DNA of 64,000 nucleotides from Shinella pollutisoli. GTDB lineage: Bacteria > Pseudomonadota > Alphaproteobacteria > Rhizobiales > Rhizobiaceae. Made by a program: the position numbers and the translations under genes. This document shows, piece by piece, positions 26,548 through 35,343 of this stretch. Each line of letters starts with the position of its first letter. Positions within the stretch are counted from its first letter, which is position 1. Under the pieces are notes generated by a model. The model worked only from the letters and a program-made list of their open reading frames with translations, was not told where the DNA came from and ran no database searches. Where the stretch lies: positions 1 through 64,000 of the forward strand of contig NZ_JANFDG010000007.1 in assembly GCF_024609765.1 (NCBI RefSeq). The letters are read 5' to 3'.

Positions 26548-27259
26548 GGACGTCGTCCCCGAGATAGACGGATTTCACTTCCCTGCTGGCCATCACCGCG
26601 TCCGGCACGCCGTCGGCGATCTTGCGGCCGAAATCGACCACCACCAGCCGTTGCGCGACCGAGAGCAGCGCGTGGACCACGTGCTCGATCCAGACCATGG
26701 TCACGCCCGCGGCGTTCACCTCGCGCAGCACCTCCAGCAGTTCGTGGCACTCGCTGTCGGTCAGCCCGCCGGCGATCTCGTCGAGCAGCAGCAGGCTCGG
26801 GTCGGTGGCAAGCGCGCGCGCCAGCTCCAGCCGCTTGCGGTCGAGCAGCGGCAGCGAGCCGGCGAGCTGGTTGGCCTTGCGGGTCAGCCCGCTGAGTTCG
26901 AGCGCGCGCATGGCGAAATCCGACGCGCCCGCCCGGTCGCGGCCGAAGGTGGCGCCGACGAGGACGTTCTCGAACACGGTCATGCCGGTGAAGGGCTGCG
27001 GCACCTGGAAGGAACGGGAGATGCCGGCCCGGCAGCGCACGGCCGCCCCCTCGCGGGTGATGTCGCGGCCGTCGAAGGTGATGGTGCCGGAATTGGGCTT
27101 CACCGTGCCGGCGATCAGGTTGAACAGCGTCGTCTTGCCCGCGCCGTTCGGACCGAGGATGCCGACGATCTCGCCCCTGTCGACGGACAGCGAGATGCCG
27201 TCCGTCACGAGAAGCGCACCGTAGCGTTTGCTGAGTTGATCGAGAACCAGTATCGACAT
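26540..27259 (-). CDS. livG: Branched-chain-type ABC ATPase LivG (aromatic locus)
   Basis: This 239-residue ATPase has Walker A GPNGAGKTT (36-44), ISRSFQVPQPF at the Q-loop as in LivG, and LLLLDEIAGGL for Walker B. The ABC signature is altered: LPLLDRKRLELARAL stands where LSYGQQRRLEIARAL is usual, so the SGG/YGQ core is missing. This is also seen in some HAAT ATPases of aromatic loci. The ATG at 27259 is a few codons after the hairpin that follows LivK. Confidence 0.87.
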   Translation of the reverse strand: MSILVLDQLSKRYGALLVTDGISLSVDRGEIVGILGPNGAGKTTLFNLIAGTVKPNSGTITFDGRDITREGAAVRCRAGISRSFQVPQPFTGMTVFENVLVGATFGRDRAGASDFAMRALELSGLTRKANQLAGSLPLLDRKRLELARALATDPSLLLLDEIAGGLTDSECHELLEVLREVNAAGVTMVWIEHVVHALLSVAQRLVVVDFGRKIADGVPDAVMASREVKSVYLGDDVHV

Positions 27260-27265
27260 GGCCTT

Positions 27266-27288
27266 GCGGGTGGGCCGGGCCCACCCGC
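27266..27288 (-). terminator. Intra-operon hairpin between LivK and LivG
   Basis: Arms GCGGGTGGG (27266-27274) and CCCACCCGC (27280-27288) around a 5-base loop lie between the LivK stop and the LivG start. On the coding strand an A run precedes it and no T run follows, which suggests an mRNA 3'-end stabiliser that favours the binding protein. Confidence 0.55.
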
Positions 27289-27297
27289 CTTTTTTCG

Positions 27298-28581
27298 TCA
27301 GGAGAGGAGCTTCAGCTCGCCGCCGACCGGGATCGACGGGGCCTGGCTGTTGTTGGTGATGACGAGCTCGAACCGGTCGCCCGTCTTCTGCCACTGGCCG
27401 CCGACCAGCGGCGTGCGCACCACGTTCCTGACCGGGTTGAGCGGCCCGCCCTTCCAGGAGATCGGCCCGACGATCGACTGCATGTCGGTCGCGGCGAGCG
27501 TGTCGACGACCGACTGCGGATCGGAGAGATCGTCCGCGCGCCGGATGACGTCGGCGGCGACCTCGAACAGGGCATGGTTGAAGCCGATCGGCTGCGTCCA
27601 CTGCTTGCCGGTCGCGGCCATGTAGCCGTCGGCGATCTCCTTCGCGCTTTCGCCCGTCAGGCTGGAGGTGAAGGGATGGCTCGGCGACCACCAGATCTCC
27701 GAGGTAAGGCCGTCGCCGCGCTCGCCGAGGGATTCGATCACCGACGGGAACAGCAGCGCCTTGCCGATGGTCACGACCTTCGGCCGGAAACCCTGCTGGC
27801 CGGCCTGCGACCAGAAGGTGGCGAAGTCAGGCGGGATCATGTTGCCGGTGACGATCTTGCAGCCGGCCTTCTTGAAGGCGGCGATCTGCGAGGAGAAGTC
27901 CGCGTTCATGACCTGGTAGCGGCCGGGATCGACCAGCGCATAGCCGGCCTCGGAAAGCGGCGTCGGCATGCCGAGCTTGGCGTCGCCCCAGGCGTTGCCG
28001 TCGGCGTCGTTGGGGAACAGGCCGCCGATACTCTTGGCGACGCCGGACTGGTCCCAGATCGCCAGGAAGTTGGCGATGACGTCCTCCAGGCCCCAGAAGA
28101 AATGGTAGGTCCAGCTGAAGCCGCTCGCCGGGTCGCCGTTGCGGCCGAAGAAATAGGGCTGCCAGGGCGTGACCGAGGTGATGCAGGGGATCTCGTTCAG
28201 CTCCGCCTGGTCGGCGACCGGGTTGGCCGTGTCCGGCGAGGCGGAGGCGAGCAGCATGTTCACGCCGTCCTTCTCGATGAGCTCGGTGGCGACCTCGGCG
28301 GCGCGGTTGGAGCTCGACTGGCTGTCCTTGGTGATGATCTCCACCGAAACCGGCTTGCCGTTGTTGGTGAGGCCGGCGAAGGCTTTGCGCACGCCGTCGA
28401 GGATGAAGGCGTCCGCCTCGGCGAAGCCGGCGATCGGGCCGGTGTTGGGCGAGACGTAGCCGATCTTGAAGACCGCGTCCTGCGCCGAGGCGCGTGTGGC
28501 GCGCAGGATCGCCGGTGCCGCCAGAAGCGCGCCGGCGCCGCGAAGTACCTGTCTGCGGTTGAGCATGATGATTCTGGACAT
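27298..28581 (-). CDS. Branched-chain-type ABC substrate-binding protein (aromatic locus)
   Basis: This 427-residue periplasmic binding protein is of the LivJ/LivK class (PF13458). The N-terminus is a probable Tat signal, with RRQVLRG and a hydrophobic stretch ending in ASA-Q near residue 34. The body opens VFKIGYVSPNTGPIAGFA. The ATG at 28581 follows GGGAGGG. It is the first gene of an operon running through LivG, F, H, M, maleylacetate reductase and the monooxygenase. The 36-bp element, copy B, lies 126 bases upstream of the start. Confidence 0.88.
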   Translation of the reverse strand: MSRIIMLNRRQVLRGAGALLAAPAILRATRASAQDAVFKIGYVSPNTGPIAGFAEADAFILDGVRKAFAGLTNNGKPVSVEIITKDSQSSSNRAAEVATELIEKDGVNMLLASASPDTANPVADQAELNEIPCITSVTPWQPYFFGRNGDPASGFSWTYHFFWGLEDVIANFLAIWDQSGVAKSIGGLFPNDADGNAWGDAKLGMPTPLSEAGYALVDPGRYQVMNADFSSQIAAFKKAGCKIVTGNMIPPDFATFWSQAGQQGFRPKVVTIGKALLFPSVIESLGERGDGLTSEIWWSPSHPFTSSLTGESAKEIADGYMAATGKQWTQPIGFNHALFEVAADVIRRADDLSDPQSVVDTLAATDMQSIVGPISWKGGPLNPVRNVVRTPLVGGQWQKTGDRFELVITNNSQAPSIPVGGELKLLS

Positions 28582-28706
28582 GAAGACCCTCCCGGTTTGC
28601 CCGTTTCTCGGTGCGGATGCCGCCCACCCTCTCCTGCGCGGCGCCGCGTTTCTTGCGAGATTTCAAGAGTGAGATTGGGCGACGGAGGGCGGCAGGGTCA
28701 AGGCGA

Positions 28707-28742
28707 TTTGTTCTTATATTGAATTTAGTTCAATTATCGCAC
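28707..28742. promoter_or_regulatory. 36-bp IclR-type operator, copy B (before the transporter operon)
   Basis: The element begins TTTGTTCT, carries TTATATTGAATTTAGTTC and ends ATCGCAC. It matches the copies at 20320 and 35344 at most positions and in total length. It lies upstream of the binding-protein gene that opens the operon. Confidence 0.7.
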
Positions 28743-28822
28743 GCAACAATGGCAGCCCGAAACGCCGGAAGCCGCGGGACCGGACCGATCCGCGGTTTTC
28801 CATAGCCGGCGGCGGCACCGCC

Positions 28823-29155
28823 CTATTTCAGGGCGAGATAGGTCTCGGGATCAAGCTGCGTCGAGCGTATCACCGTGCGCTCGCCGGAGGCTTCGGCGAG
28901 CATGTCGCGCAGCCGTTCGCAGGCCCCGAGGATCACCTCGCGGGTCCGCTCCGGTTTCGGCAGGATCTGCATCTCGGCCGCCACCGGCGCCTGGTCGTCG
29001 ACCCCGTAGACCGGGATGATCGCCAGCTGGCAGAGGCCGGCGTCGACCTTGAACGTCTCGCAGAGCATGGCGCGGATCGGCTTCAGGGCGCCGGTCAGCG
29101 CCGCGCCCCGTTCGCTCCAGACGACGTTCTCCACATGGATCTTGACGAGCGGCAT
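28823..29155 (-). CDS. Tautomerase-superfamily protein in the hydroxyquinol operon
   Basis: This 110-residue protein has Pro immediately after Met (MPLVKIHVENVVW), the catalytic proline of the 4-oxalocrotonate tautomerase superfamily. It is longer than 4-OT itself (about 62 residues) and nearer to CHMI or MSAD in size. Its gene is 9 bases after the dioxygenase stop in the same operon. It could interconvert enol and keto forms of maleylacetate or a related product. The role is inferred from context. Confidence 0.7.
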   Translation of the reverse strand: MPLVKIHVENVVWSERGAALTGALKPIRAMLCETFKVDAGLCQLAIIPVYGVDDQAPVAAEMQILPKPERTREVILGACERLRDMLAEASGERTVIRSTQLDPETYLALK

Positions 29156-29164
29156 CGGCTTTCC

Positions 29165-30010
29165 TCAGGCGGAGACGGGCGTGAGGACGAAGTCGAAGGG
29201 CGAGCGCCAGAGCGTGGCGCCGTCCTTCAGGCGCTCGAAAGGCGCCACCAGCGACTTCTTCACGCCGAAGACGGCGTCCGATTCCAGGTACGCGTCGTCG
29301 CCGACGAAGGTGTGCGTCACCAGCCGCTGGTAGCCGTCGGCCGTCACCAGGTAATGCATGTGCGCGGGCCGGTAGGGATGCCGGCCGAGCTTTCCCAGCA
29401 TCTTGCCGACGGGACCGTCGTCGGGGATGGGATAGGAGACCGGCTTGATGCCGACGAAGGAATAGGCCCCGTCCTTTCCGGTGACGAACACGCCGCGATT
29501 GTTCCACTTCGGCTGGATGCCGGGCTGCTGGACGTCGTAGAAGCCGTCGGCATTGTCGGACCAGACGTCCACCCTGGCGCCCTCGATCGGGTTGCCGTGC
29601 AGGTCGATCACCTTGCCCTCGAACAGGCAGCTCTCGCCCTTGCCGTCGAGCGAGATGCAGGTGCCCATCGCCCGGACCGGCGCGCCGTCGACGTGGAAGG
29701 GACCGAAGACGGTGTTCTCCGTCGCGCCGGCGGGGCGGCGGTTGTTGATCGCGTCCACCAGCATCGAGAAGCCGAGCACGTCCGACAGCAGGATGAATTC
29801 CTGCCGCTCGCCGCTGCAGATCTGCCCGGTCTTCGTCAGGAAGTCGATGCCGACCTCCCACTCCTCCTGGGTCAGGTGGATCTCCTTGGCGAAGGCGTGC
29901 AGGTGCCTGACCAGACAGGCCATGACCTCCCGCAGGCGCGGATCGACATCCGCGCCCATGCGGGCGTTGACCGTTTCCATCGAGGTCTCTTCGGTGAAAT
30001 AGCGTGACAT
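29165..30010 (-). CDS. Hydroxyquinol 1,2-dioxygenase
   Basis: This 281-residue intradiol dioxygenase cleaves hydroxyquinol (1,2,4-trihydroxybenzene) to maleylacetate. The N-terminal dimerisation domain (to about residue 100) precedes the catalytic beta-sandwich. The iron ligands are visible as Tyr158, Tyr193, His217 and His219 (RPAHMHY). The substrate choice rests on similarity to GraB/ChqB-type enzymes and on maleylacetate reductase in the locus. The ATG at 30010 follows GGGAGGGG. Confidence 0.9.
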   Translation of the reverse strand: MSRYFTEETSMETVNARMGADVDPRLREVMACLVRHLHAFAKEIHLTQEEWEVGIDFLTKTGQICSGERQEFILLSDVLGFSMLVDAINNRRPAGATENTVFGPFHVDGAPVRAMGTCISLDGKGESCLFEGKVIDLHGNPIEGARVDVWSDNADGFYDVQQPGIQPKWNNRGVFVTGKDGAYSFVGIKPVSYPIPDDGPVGKMLGKLGRHPYRPAHMHYLVTADGYQRLVTHTFVGDDAYLESDAVFGVKKSLVAPFERLKDGATLWRSPFDFVLTPVSA

Positions 30011-30057
30011 GTTCCCCTCCCGGCGCGCATCCTCCCGATGCCGCGCCCAAACCGTTC

Positions 30058-30606
30058 CTATAGGTAGTCGTCCCCGCCGCCGCCGAAGCCGGCGAAGATC
30101 TTGCGCAGCTGGCGGAAGCGGCGCGCGCCGTAGAGCAGCGTGTCCTGCCCCTTGACGTGGCCCGTCGCCACCACGTCGCCGAAGAAGACGGTGTGGCTCG
30201 CCTGGTCGGAGGTCTCGCCGACGAGGCAATCGAAGGTCGCGAGAGCCCCGGCCAGCGCCGGGGCGCCGGTCTTCATCCGCACCCATTCTCCCGTCGCGAA
30301 ACGGTCCTCCTTGCTGCCGCCCATGCCGGCGAACACCATCGCCACCTTGTCCTGGCCCTCGGCCAGGACGTTGACGCAGAAGCGCCCGGCCGCGGCGATC
30401 TTCTCGTGCGTCAGCCCGTTCTTGTTGACGCAGACGAGGAGCCGCGGCGGCTCGGCCGAGACGGAGGAGACGGCCGTCGCCGTCAGGCCGAAGCGCTCGC
30501 CGTCCAGCTCGGTGGTGATGACGCAGACCGACGAGACGTGTTGGGCGATCGCCGCGACATAGTCCGCCGCCGGCACGGGCGCGAGGCGCGTTGTCGTCGC
30601 ATCCAT
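30058..30606 (-). CDS. Flavin reductase component of a two-component monooxygenase
   Basis: This 182-residue protein is a HpaC/GraD-type flavin:NAD(P)H reductase that supplies reduced flavin to the oxygenase encoded just upstream. It shows the family block FGLTATAVSSVSAEPPRLLVCVN and the following FCVNVLA. The start at 30606 lies 10 bases after the oxygenase stop. It probably serves resorcinol hydroxylation, by analogy with GraA-GraD. Confidence 0.87.
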   Translation of the reverse strand: MDATTTRLAPVPAADYVAAIAQHVSSVCVITTELDGERFGLTATAVSSVSAEPPRLLVCVNKNGLTHEKIAAAGRFCVNVLAEGQDKVAMVFAGMGGSKEDRFATGEWVRMKTGAPALAGALATFDCLVGETSDQASHTVFFGDVVATGHVKGQDTLLYGARRFRQLRKIFAGFGGGGDDYL

Positions 30607-30616
30607 CGGCCCGGCC

Positions 30617-31813
30617 TCAGATGACGCCGGTGCCGGGATCGACACCGAGCAGCACCCGGCCGTAGATCTCCGCACCCGCGTCGTGCAGCAGGAAGCCGTG
30701 CATGCTGGCGGCCTGCAGGTTGCGGGCGTTGAGCTGGATCGGGCTCTTGAGCGACAGGCCGGCCGCCCCGCCGATCGTGTAGAGCTTGTGGACGGCGTCC
30801 CGGCAGAGCCGCGGCACGGTGGTGATGTCCATGCGGATGCGGCCGCGCATCTCCATCGGCATCTTCTCGCCGCGGCGGGCATGGTCGTCGACGTCATCGG
30901 CGGCCCGGTAGAAGATCAGCTCGGCGGCATTGATCATGGAGGCGGCCTCGCCGACGGCGATCTGCAGCGCGCTCCACTCGTGCGAGATGTGGCTCGTGTA
31001 CATGACCTTCTTGCCGGGAACGACCTTCAGGAACTCCTCCAGCGCGCGCCGTGCGGCGCCGAGCGCGGAGGTGGCGATATACATGCCGAGCGCCGGCCCG
31101 CCCTGACATTTGTAGATGGCCGGCGCGTCCGGCTGCGCGAAGACCGGCGTCTGGTTCTCCAGGATCGCCGGCAGCGAGACGAAGCGGTGGGCGGGCACCG
31201 GGACGTTCGTGCATTTCACCGAGTTGGAGCCGGTGCCCTGCAGGCCGGCCACGTGCCAGTCGTCGATCGCCTCGACGTCGCCGACCGGGACGGCGAGATC
31301 GCCCTCGTCCAGCTTGTTGCCGGCCTCGTCGAAGACCTCCGCGCCGAGCAGCAGCCAGTGCGAGGCGGAATTGCCCGAGACGAAGGGCCAGAAGCCGTTC
31401 AGGATGTAGGAGCCGTCCGCCTGGCGCACGGCCCGGCCGCGCGGGCCGATGACGGCGGCGACCGCCTGGATCTCGCCGGTGGAATAGATCTCGGCCTGCG
31501 CCTTCTCGGCCATGTGGCCGATGATGTAGTCGTGCGCATGGTAGACGCCGAGCACCCAGGCCGTCGCCTGGCAGCCGCGCGCCACGGTGGCGACGGCGTC
31601 GACATGGGCGCGCATGGACAGTTCGGAGCCGCCCCACCTGCGGGCGCGGAAGATGCCGAGCAGCCCGCTGTCGTGCAGGAGCTTGATGTTCTCGGCCGGC
31701 ACCTTGCGGTCCCTGTCGGTCTGCAAGGCGCGTTCGGAAAAGACCGGGACGAGGCTCTCGGCCACCGCCTTGACCTCGGATTCCGTGATGCGCGAATCGA
31801 CATGCATGTTCAT
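30617..31813 (-). CDS. Acyl-CoA-dehydrogenase-fold flavin monooxygenase, probable resorcinol hydroxylase
   Basis: This 398-residue group D flavin-dependent monooxygenase has the acyl-CoA dehydrogenase fold, as HsaA, HpaB and GraA do. It shows GCQATAWVLGVYHAHDYIIG, the beta-domain block LNGFWPFVSGNSASHW and the C-terminal AAGLSLKSPIQLNARNLQAASMH. With the flavin reductase behind it and the hydroxyquinol dioxygenase next, conversion of resorcinol to hydroxyquinol is the best fit. The ATG at 31813 follows GGGAGG; 31807 is also an ATG. It is divergent from the TetR gene. Confidence 0.83.
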   Translation of the reverse strand: MNMHVDSRITESEVKAVAESLVPVFSERALQTDRDRKVPAENIKLLHDSGLLGIFRARRWGGSELSMRAHVDAVATVARGCQATAWVLGVYHAHDYIIGHMAEKAQAEIYSTGEIQAVAAVIGPRGRAVRQADGSYILNGFWPFVSGNSASHWLLLGAEVFDEAGNKLDEGDLAVPVGDVEAIDDWHVAGLQGTGSNSVKCTNVPVPAHRFVSLPAILENQTPVFAQPDAPAIYKCQGGPALGMYIATSALGAARRALEEFLKVVPGKKVMYTSHISHEWSALQIAVGEAASMINAAELIFYRAADDVDDHARRGEKMPMEMRGRIRMDITTVPRLCRDAVHKLYTIGGAAGLSLKSPIQLNARNLQAASMHGFLLHDAGAEIYGRVLLGVDPGTGVI

Positions 31814-31851
31814 GTAAGCCTCCCTGAGCGCTTCCTCCTGCGCGATATAAA

Positions 31852-31923
31852 TGAACGTCATTCAGTTTCGATTTTATGTCAATTGTGATTTTGGCCGGTC
31901 GTGAATTTGTTCAATTCCGACCG
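31852..31923. promoter_or_regulatory. Divergent control region with two dyads (oxygenase operon / TetR)
   Basis: TGAACGTCATTCA (31852-31864) carries a TGAA/TTCA dyad just upstream of the oxygenase start. CGGTCG (31896-31901) and CGACCG (31918-31923) flank GAATT/AATTC inner repeats with one base offset. Either could bind the TetR protein encoded to the right. No 36-bp IclR element is present here. Confidence 0.4.
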
Positions 31924-31993
31924 TCATTCGAACTTGACTTTGCCGTCCCTCCTGCGGCAAGCAGGAAGAGGCGACGGGGAGGGGGTGGGTTCT

Positions 31994-32644
31994 GTGACGG
32001 CAAGCAAGGTTCCGCCGAAAGGCAGGGTGGCTCTGAGGCAGGAGCGCAACCGCGAGGCGCTGGTGCAGGCGGGCTACCGGGTGATCTCCGAGAAGGGCAT
32101 AGACAGCGCCACCATGCACGAGATCGCCGAGCTGGCGGATGTGGGCGCCGGCACGGTCTACAGCTATTTCAAGTCCAAGGACGACCTCGCCATCTCGGTG
32201 ATGGAGCGGGTGATGCACAATCTCGCTCTGCGCATCGAGGAGGTGACGGACACCTTCTCCGATCCGGCCCAGGTCTATGCCTTCGGCGTGCGCACCGTCA
32301 TCGACCACGCGACCGGCGACATGCGCTGGAAGCAGCTGCTGAACCGGCCGGAGGTCATCGCCGGCGCGATGTTCCGCGTGATGGGACCCTTTGCCATCCG
32401 CGACCTGGAGAACGCCACCCGCGCCGGCCGGTTCCGCGTCGCGGACGCGGCGCTGACCTGGAAGATGGCGACCTTCGCCATCGTCGGCGTCAGCCTGTCG
32501 ATCACCCGCGGCGAGCTGGCGCCGTCGCTGATCGAGGAGACGGTGGTGCGCCTGCTCTGCATGACCGGAATCGGCGAGGAGGAGGCGATCGAGCTTGCGG
32601 CCCGGCCGCGCCCCGTCCTGTCCCCGGAGCGGAAGACGCTCTGA
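31994..32644 (+). CDS. TetR-family regulator
   Basis: This 216-residue regulator has an N-terminal TetR helix-turn-helix (RNREALVQAGYRVISEKGIDSATMHEIA pattern, then VGAGTVYSYFKSKDDL, about residues 17-60). The GTG at 31994 follows GGGGAGGGGG and gives the usual short N-terminus; 31985 (GTG) and 31901 are longer alternatives. It is divergent from the resorcinol-hydroxylase operon and probably represses it, adding a second control level to the IclR protein. Confidence 0.85.
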   Translation: MTASKVPPKGRVALRQERNREALVQAGYRVISEKGIDSATMHEIAELADVGAGTVYSYFKSKDDLAISVMERVMHNLALRIEEVTDTFSDPAQVYAFGVRTVIDHATGDMRWKQLLNRPEVIAGAMFRVMGPFAIRDLENATRAGRFRVADAALTWKMATFAIVGVSLSITRGELAPSLIEETVVRLLCMTGIGEEEAIELAARPRPVLSPERKTL

Positions 32645-32665
32645 CTGCCGCGCGGGCCGCATCAC

Positions 32666-33871
32666 TCAGGCCCGTTCCAAGGCGACGGCGATCCCCTGTC
32701 CGACGCCGATGCACATGGCCGACAGCGCATGGCGCCCGCCGCCGAGCTGCAGCTCCAGCGCCGCCGTGCCGGCGATGCGCGCGCCCGACATGCCGAGCGG
32801 ATGGCCGAGCGCGATCGCCCCGCCGTTGCGGTTGACGCGCGGATCGTCGTCGGCGATGCGAAGCAGGCGCAGCGTGGCGAGCGCCTGGCTGGCGAAGGCC
32901 TCGTTGAGCTCGATGACGTCGAATTGCCCGGCCGTCATGCCGAGCCGCGCCATCAGCTTCTCGGCGGCGGGCGCGGGCCCGATGCCCATGATGCGCGGCT
33001 CCACCCCGGCGCTCGCGCCGCCGAGGATGCGCGCCATCGGCGTGAGGCCGTATCGGCGCGCGGCCGCCTCCGAGGCGACGATCAGCGCCGCCGCGCCGTC
33101 GTTGACGCCCGAGGCATTGCCCGCCGTCACCGTGCCGCCCTCCTTGCGGAAGGGCGTGGCGAGCTTGCCGAGCGCCTCCAGCGTCGTGGCGCGCGGATGC
33201 TCGTCCTTCTCGACGCGCACGGGATCGCCCTTGCGGACGGGGACCGCGACCGGTGTGATCTCGCGGGCGAGGCGGCCGTTTGCCTGCGCTTGCGCCGCCT
33301 TCGCCTGCGAGCGCAGCGCGAATGCGTCCTGGTCCTGCCGGCTCACCGAAAACTGCTCGGCGACGTTCTCGCCGGTCTCCGGCATGGAATCGACGCCGTA
33401 CCGCCTCTTCATCAGCGGGTTGACGAAGCGCCAGCCGATGGTCGTGTCGTGGATCTCCGCCTGCCGCGAATAGGCGGCTTCCGCCTTGGGCAGCACGAAG
33501 GGTGCGCGGCTCATGCTCTCCACGCCGCCGGCGATCATCAGCTCGGCCTCGCCGGCGCGGATCGCCCGCGCCGCGGTGATCACCGCGTCCATGCCCGAGC
33601 CGCAGAGCCGGTTGATGGTGGTGCCGCCGACGGAGACGGGAAGGCCCGCGAGCAGGAGCGACATGCGCGCGACGTTGCGGTTGTCCTCGCCCGCCTGGTT
33701 GGCGCAGCCGAGCACCACGTCGCCCACGGCCTCGAAATCCACGGCCGGGTTGCGGGCCATCAGCGCCTTCAGCGGGATCGCCCCGAGATCGTCGGCTCGC
33801 ACGCCGGCGAGCGCGCCGCCGAAGCGGCCGATCGGGGTGCGGACATAGTCGCAGATGAAGGCCTCGGCCAT
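32666..33871 (-). CDS. pcaF: 3-oxoadipyl-CoA thiolase
   Basis: This 401-residue thiolase splits 3-oxoadipyl-CoA into succinyl-CoA and acetyl-CoA, the last step of the pathway. Catalytic Cys90 lies in INRLCGSGMDAV, the histidine block is ALGHPLGMSGARI, and the second cysteine is in MCIGVGQGIA near the end. The 3-oxoadipyl specificity is inferred from similarity to PcaF and from its place two bases after the 3-oxoadipate CoA-transferase. The ATG at 33871 is clear. Confidence 0.92.
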   Translation of the reverse strand: MAEAFICDYVRTPIGRFGGALAGVRADDLGAIPLKALMARNPAVDFEAVGDVVLGCANQAGEDNRNVARMSLLLAGLPVSVGGTTINRLCGSGMDAVITAARAIRAGEAELMIAGGVESMSRAPFVLPKAEAAYSRQAEIHDTTIGWRFVNPLMKRRYGVDSMPETGENVAEQFSVSRQDQDAFALRSQAKAAQAQANGRLAREITPVAVPVRKGDPVRVEKDEHPRATTLEALGKLATPFRKEGGTVTAGNASGVNDGAAALIVASEAAARRYGLTPMARILGGASAGVEPRIMGIGPAPAAEKLMARLGMTAGQFDVIELNEAFASQALATLRLLRIADDDPRVNRNGGAIALGHPLGMSGARIAGTAALELQLGGGRHALSAMCIGVGQGIAVALERA

Positions 33872-33873
33872 GG

Positions 33874-34545
33874 TCAGAACTCCGGTACGACGAGGTCGGC
33901 GACGGTGTCGGGGACGAGGAACTCGGCCCCCGTCAGGGCCTGCAGCTCTTCCAGCGAGAGGGAGGGCAGCTTCTCGCGCAGGACGAAGCGTCCGTTCTCG
34001 ATGTCGATCACGGCGAGGCTGGTATAGACCCGCGTCACGCAGGCGACGCCCGTCAGCGGCAGGGTGCAGCGCTTGACGAGCTTCGGCGCGCCCGTCTTGG
34101 TCACGTGCTCGGTGATGACGGCGACGCGCTTGGCGCCGTGCACGAGGTCCATGGCGCCGCCCACGGCCGGCACGCCGCCCGCGCCGATGCTCCAGTTGGC
34201 GAGGTCGCCGTTCTCCGCCACCTGGTAGGCGCCGAGGATGGCGACGTCGAGATGGCCGCCGCGCACCATCGCGAAACTGTCCGCATGGTGGAAGAAGGCC
34301 GCGCCGGGGTTCAGCGTCACCGCCTTCTTGCCGGCGTTGATCAGGTCCCAGTCCTCCTCGCCGGCGATCGGCGGCTCGCCGAAATTGAGGATGCCGTTCT
34401 CCGTGTGGAACACCGCCTGGCGTCCCGGCGGCTGGTATTGCGCCACCATCTCGGGAAAGCCGATGCCGAGATTGACATAGGCCCCGTCGTCGATGTCCTG
34501 GGCGGCGCGCCAGGCGATCTGCGCGTTGGACAGTTTCGTCGTCAT
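33874..34545 (-). CDS. pcaJ: 3-oxoadipate CoA-transferase subunit B
   Basis: This 223-residue family I CoA-transferase subunit carries the catalytic glutamate in HTENGILNFGE (about residue 49). The chain shows NLGIGFPEMVAQY before it and the Gly-rich GAGGVPAVGGAMDLVHGAK after it. With the A subunit it moves CoA from succinyl-CoA to 3-oxoadipate. The start at 34545 overlaps the subunit A stop as ATGA. Confidence 0.92.
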   Translation of the reverse strand: MTTKLSNAQIAWRAAQDIDDGAYVNLGIGFPEMVAQYQPPGRQAVFHTENGILNFGEPPIAGEEDWDLINAGKKAVTLNPGAAFFHHADSFAMVRGGHLDVAILGAYQVAENGDLANWSIGAGGVPAVGGAMDLVHGAKRVAVITEHVTKTGAPKLVKRCTLPLTGVACVTRVYTSLAVIDIENGRFVLREKLPSLSLEELQALTGAEFLVPDTVADLVVPEF

Positions 34546-35264
34546 GGATGGCGCGCTCCTGCGCGGTTCAGGACTTCTTCCTGCTGCGGATCGGCAACCG
34601 CCACCAGGGCCTGCACGAAGATGCCGGGCGTGACGACGGCCTCGGGGTCGATCTCGCCCGGCGCGACGATCTCGGAGACCTGGGCGATGGTGGTTGCGGC
34701 CGCCGTGCACATCAGCGGATTGAAGTTCCGCGCGGCCTTGTTGTAGGTGAGATTGCCGTGGCGGTCGCCCCGATGGGCCTTGACGATGGCGAAGTCGGCC
34801 CTGAGCCAGCGCTCCTGCACATAGGGACGGCCGTCGAACACCTCGATCGGCTTGCCGGCGGCGAGGTCCGTGCCGTAGGCGGTGGGCGTATAGAAGGCGG
34901 GAATGCCCGCGCCCCCGGCGCGGATGCGCTCGGCAAGCGTGCCCTGCGGCACCAGTTCCAGCTCGATTTCGCCCGACAGGTAGAGATCCGTGAAAACCCT
35001 TGGGTCGGCCGAGCGCGGGAAGGAGCAGATCAGCTTGCGCGCCATGCGCTGCTCGATGAGGGCGGCGAGCCCGACATGGCCGTTGCCGGCATTGTTGTTG
35101 ACGATCGTCAGGTCCTTCGGGTGGCCCGTCGCGACGAAGCGGTCGATCAGCGCGTGAATGAGCTCGATCGGCGCGCCGGAGCCGCCGAAACCGCCGATCA
35201 TCACCGTCGCGCCGTCGCCGATGCCGGACACGGCCGCGACGAGGCTCGGGACCGTCTTGTCCAT
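34542..35264 (-). CDS. pcaI: 3-oxoadipate CoA-transferase subunit A
   Basis: This 240-residue CoA-transferase alpha subunit has the signature GGFGGSGAPIELIHAL (residues 24-39) and NNNAGNGHVGLAALIE. The ATG at 35264 follows TCTGGAGGGAAAG. It opens a three-gene operon with subunit B and the thiolase. The best-conserved copy of the 36-bp element lies 80 bases upstream of the start. Confidence 0.92.
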   Translation of the reverse strand: MDKTVPSLVAAVSGIGDGATVMIGGFGGSGAPIELIHALIDRFVATGHPKDLTIVNNNAGNGHVGLAALIEQRMARKLICSFPRSADPRVFTDLYLSGEIELELVPQGTLAERIRAGGAGIPAFYTPTAYGTDLAAGKPIEVFDGRPYVQERWLRADFAIVKAHRGDRHGNLTYNKAARNFNPLMCTAAATTIAQVSEIVAPGEIDPEAVVTPGIFVQALVAVADPQQEEVLNRAGARHP

Positions 35265-35343
35265 CGCCTTTCCCTCCAGAGCACGGCCGCGAGCGCAGCC
35301 GCCTCCCTCTGGATAGGAAAACGCGTTGGGGCGGGCAACAGAT

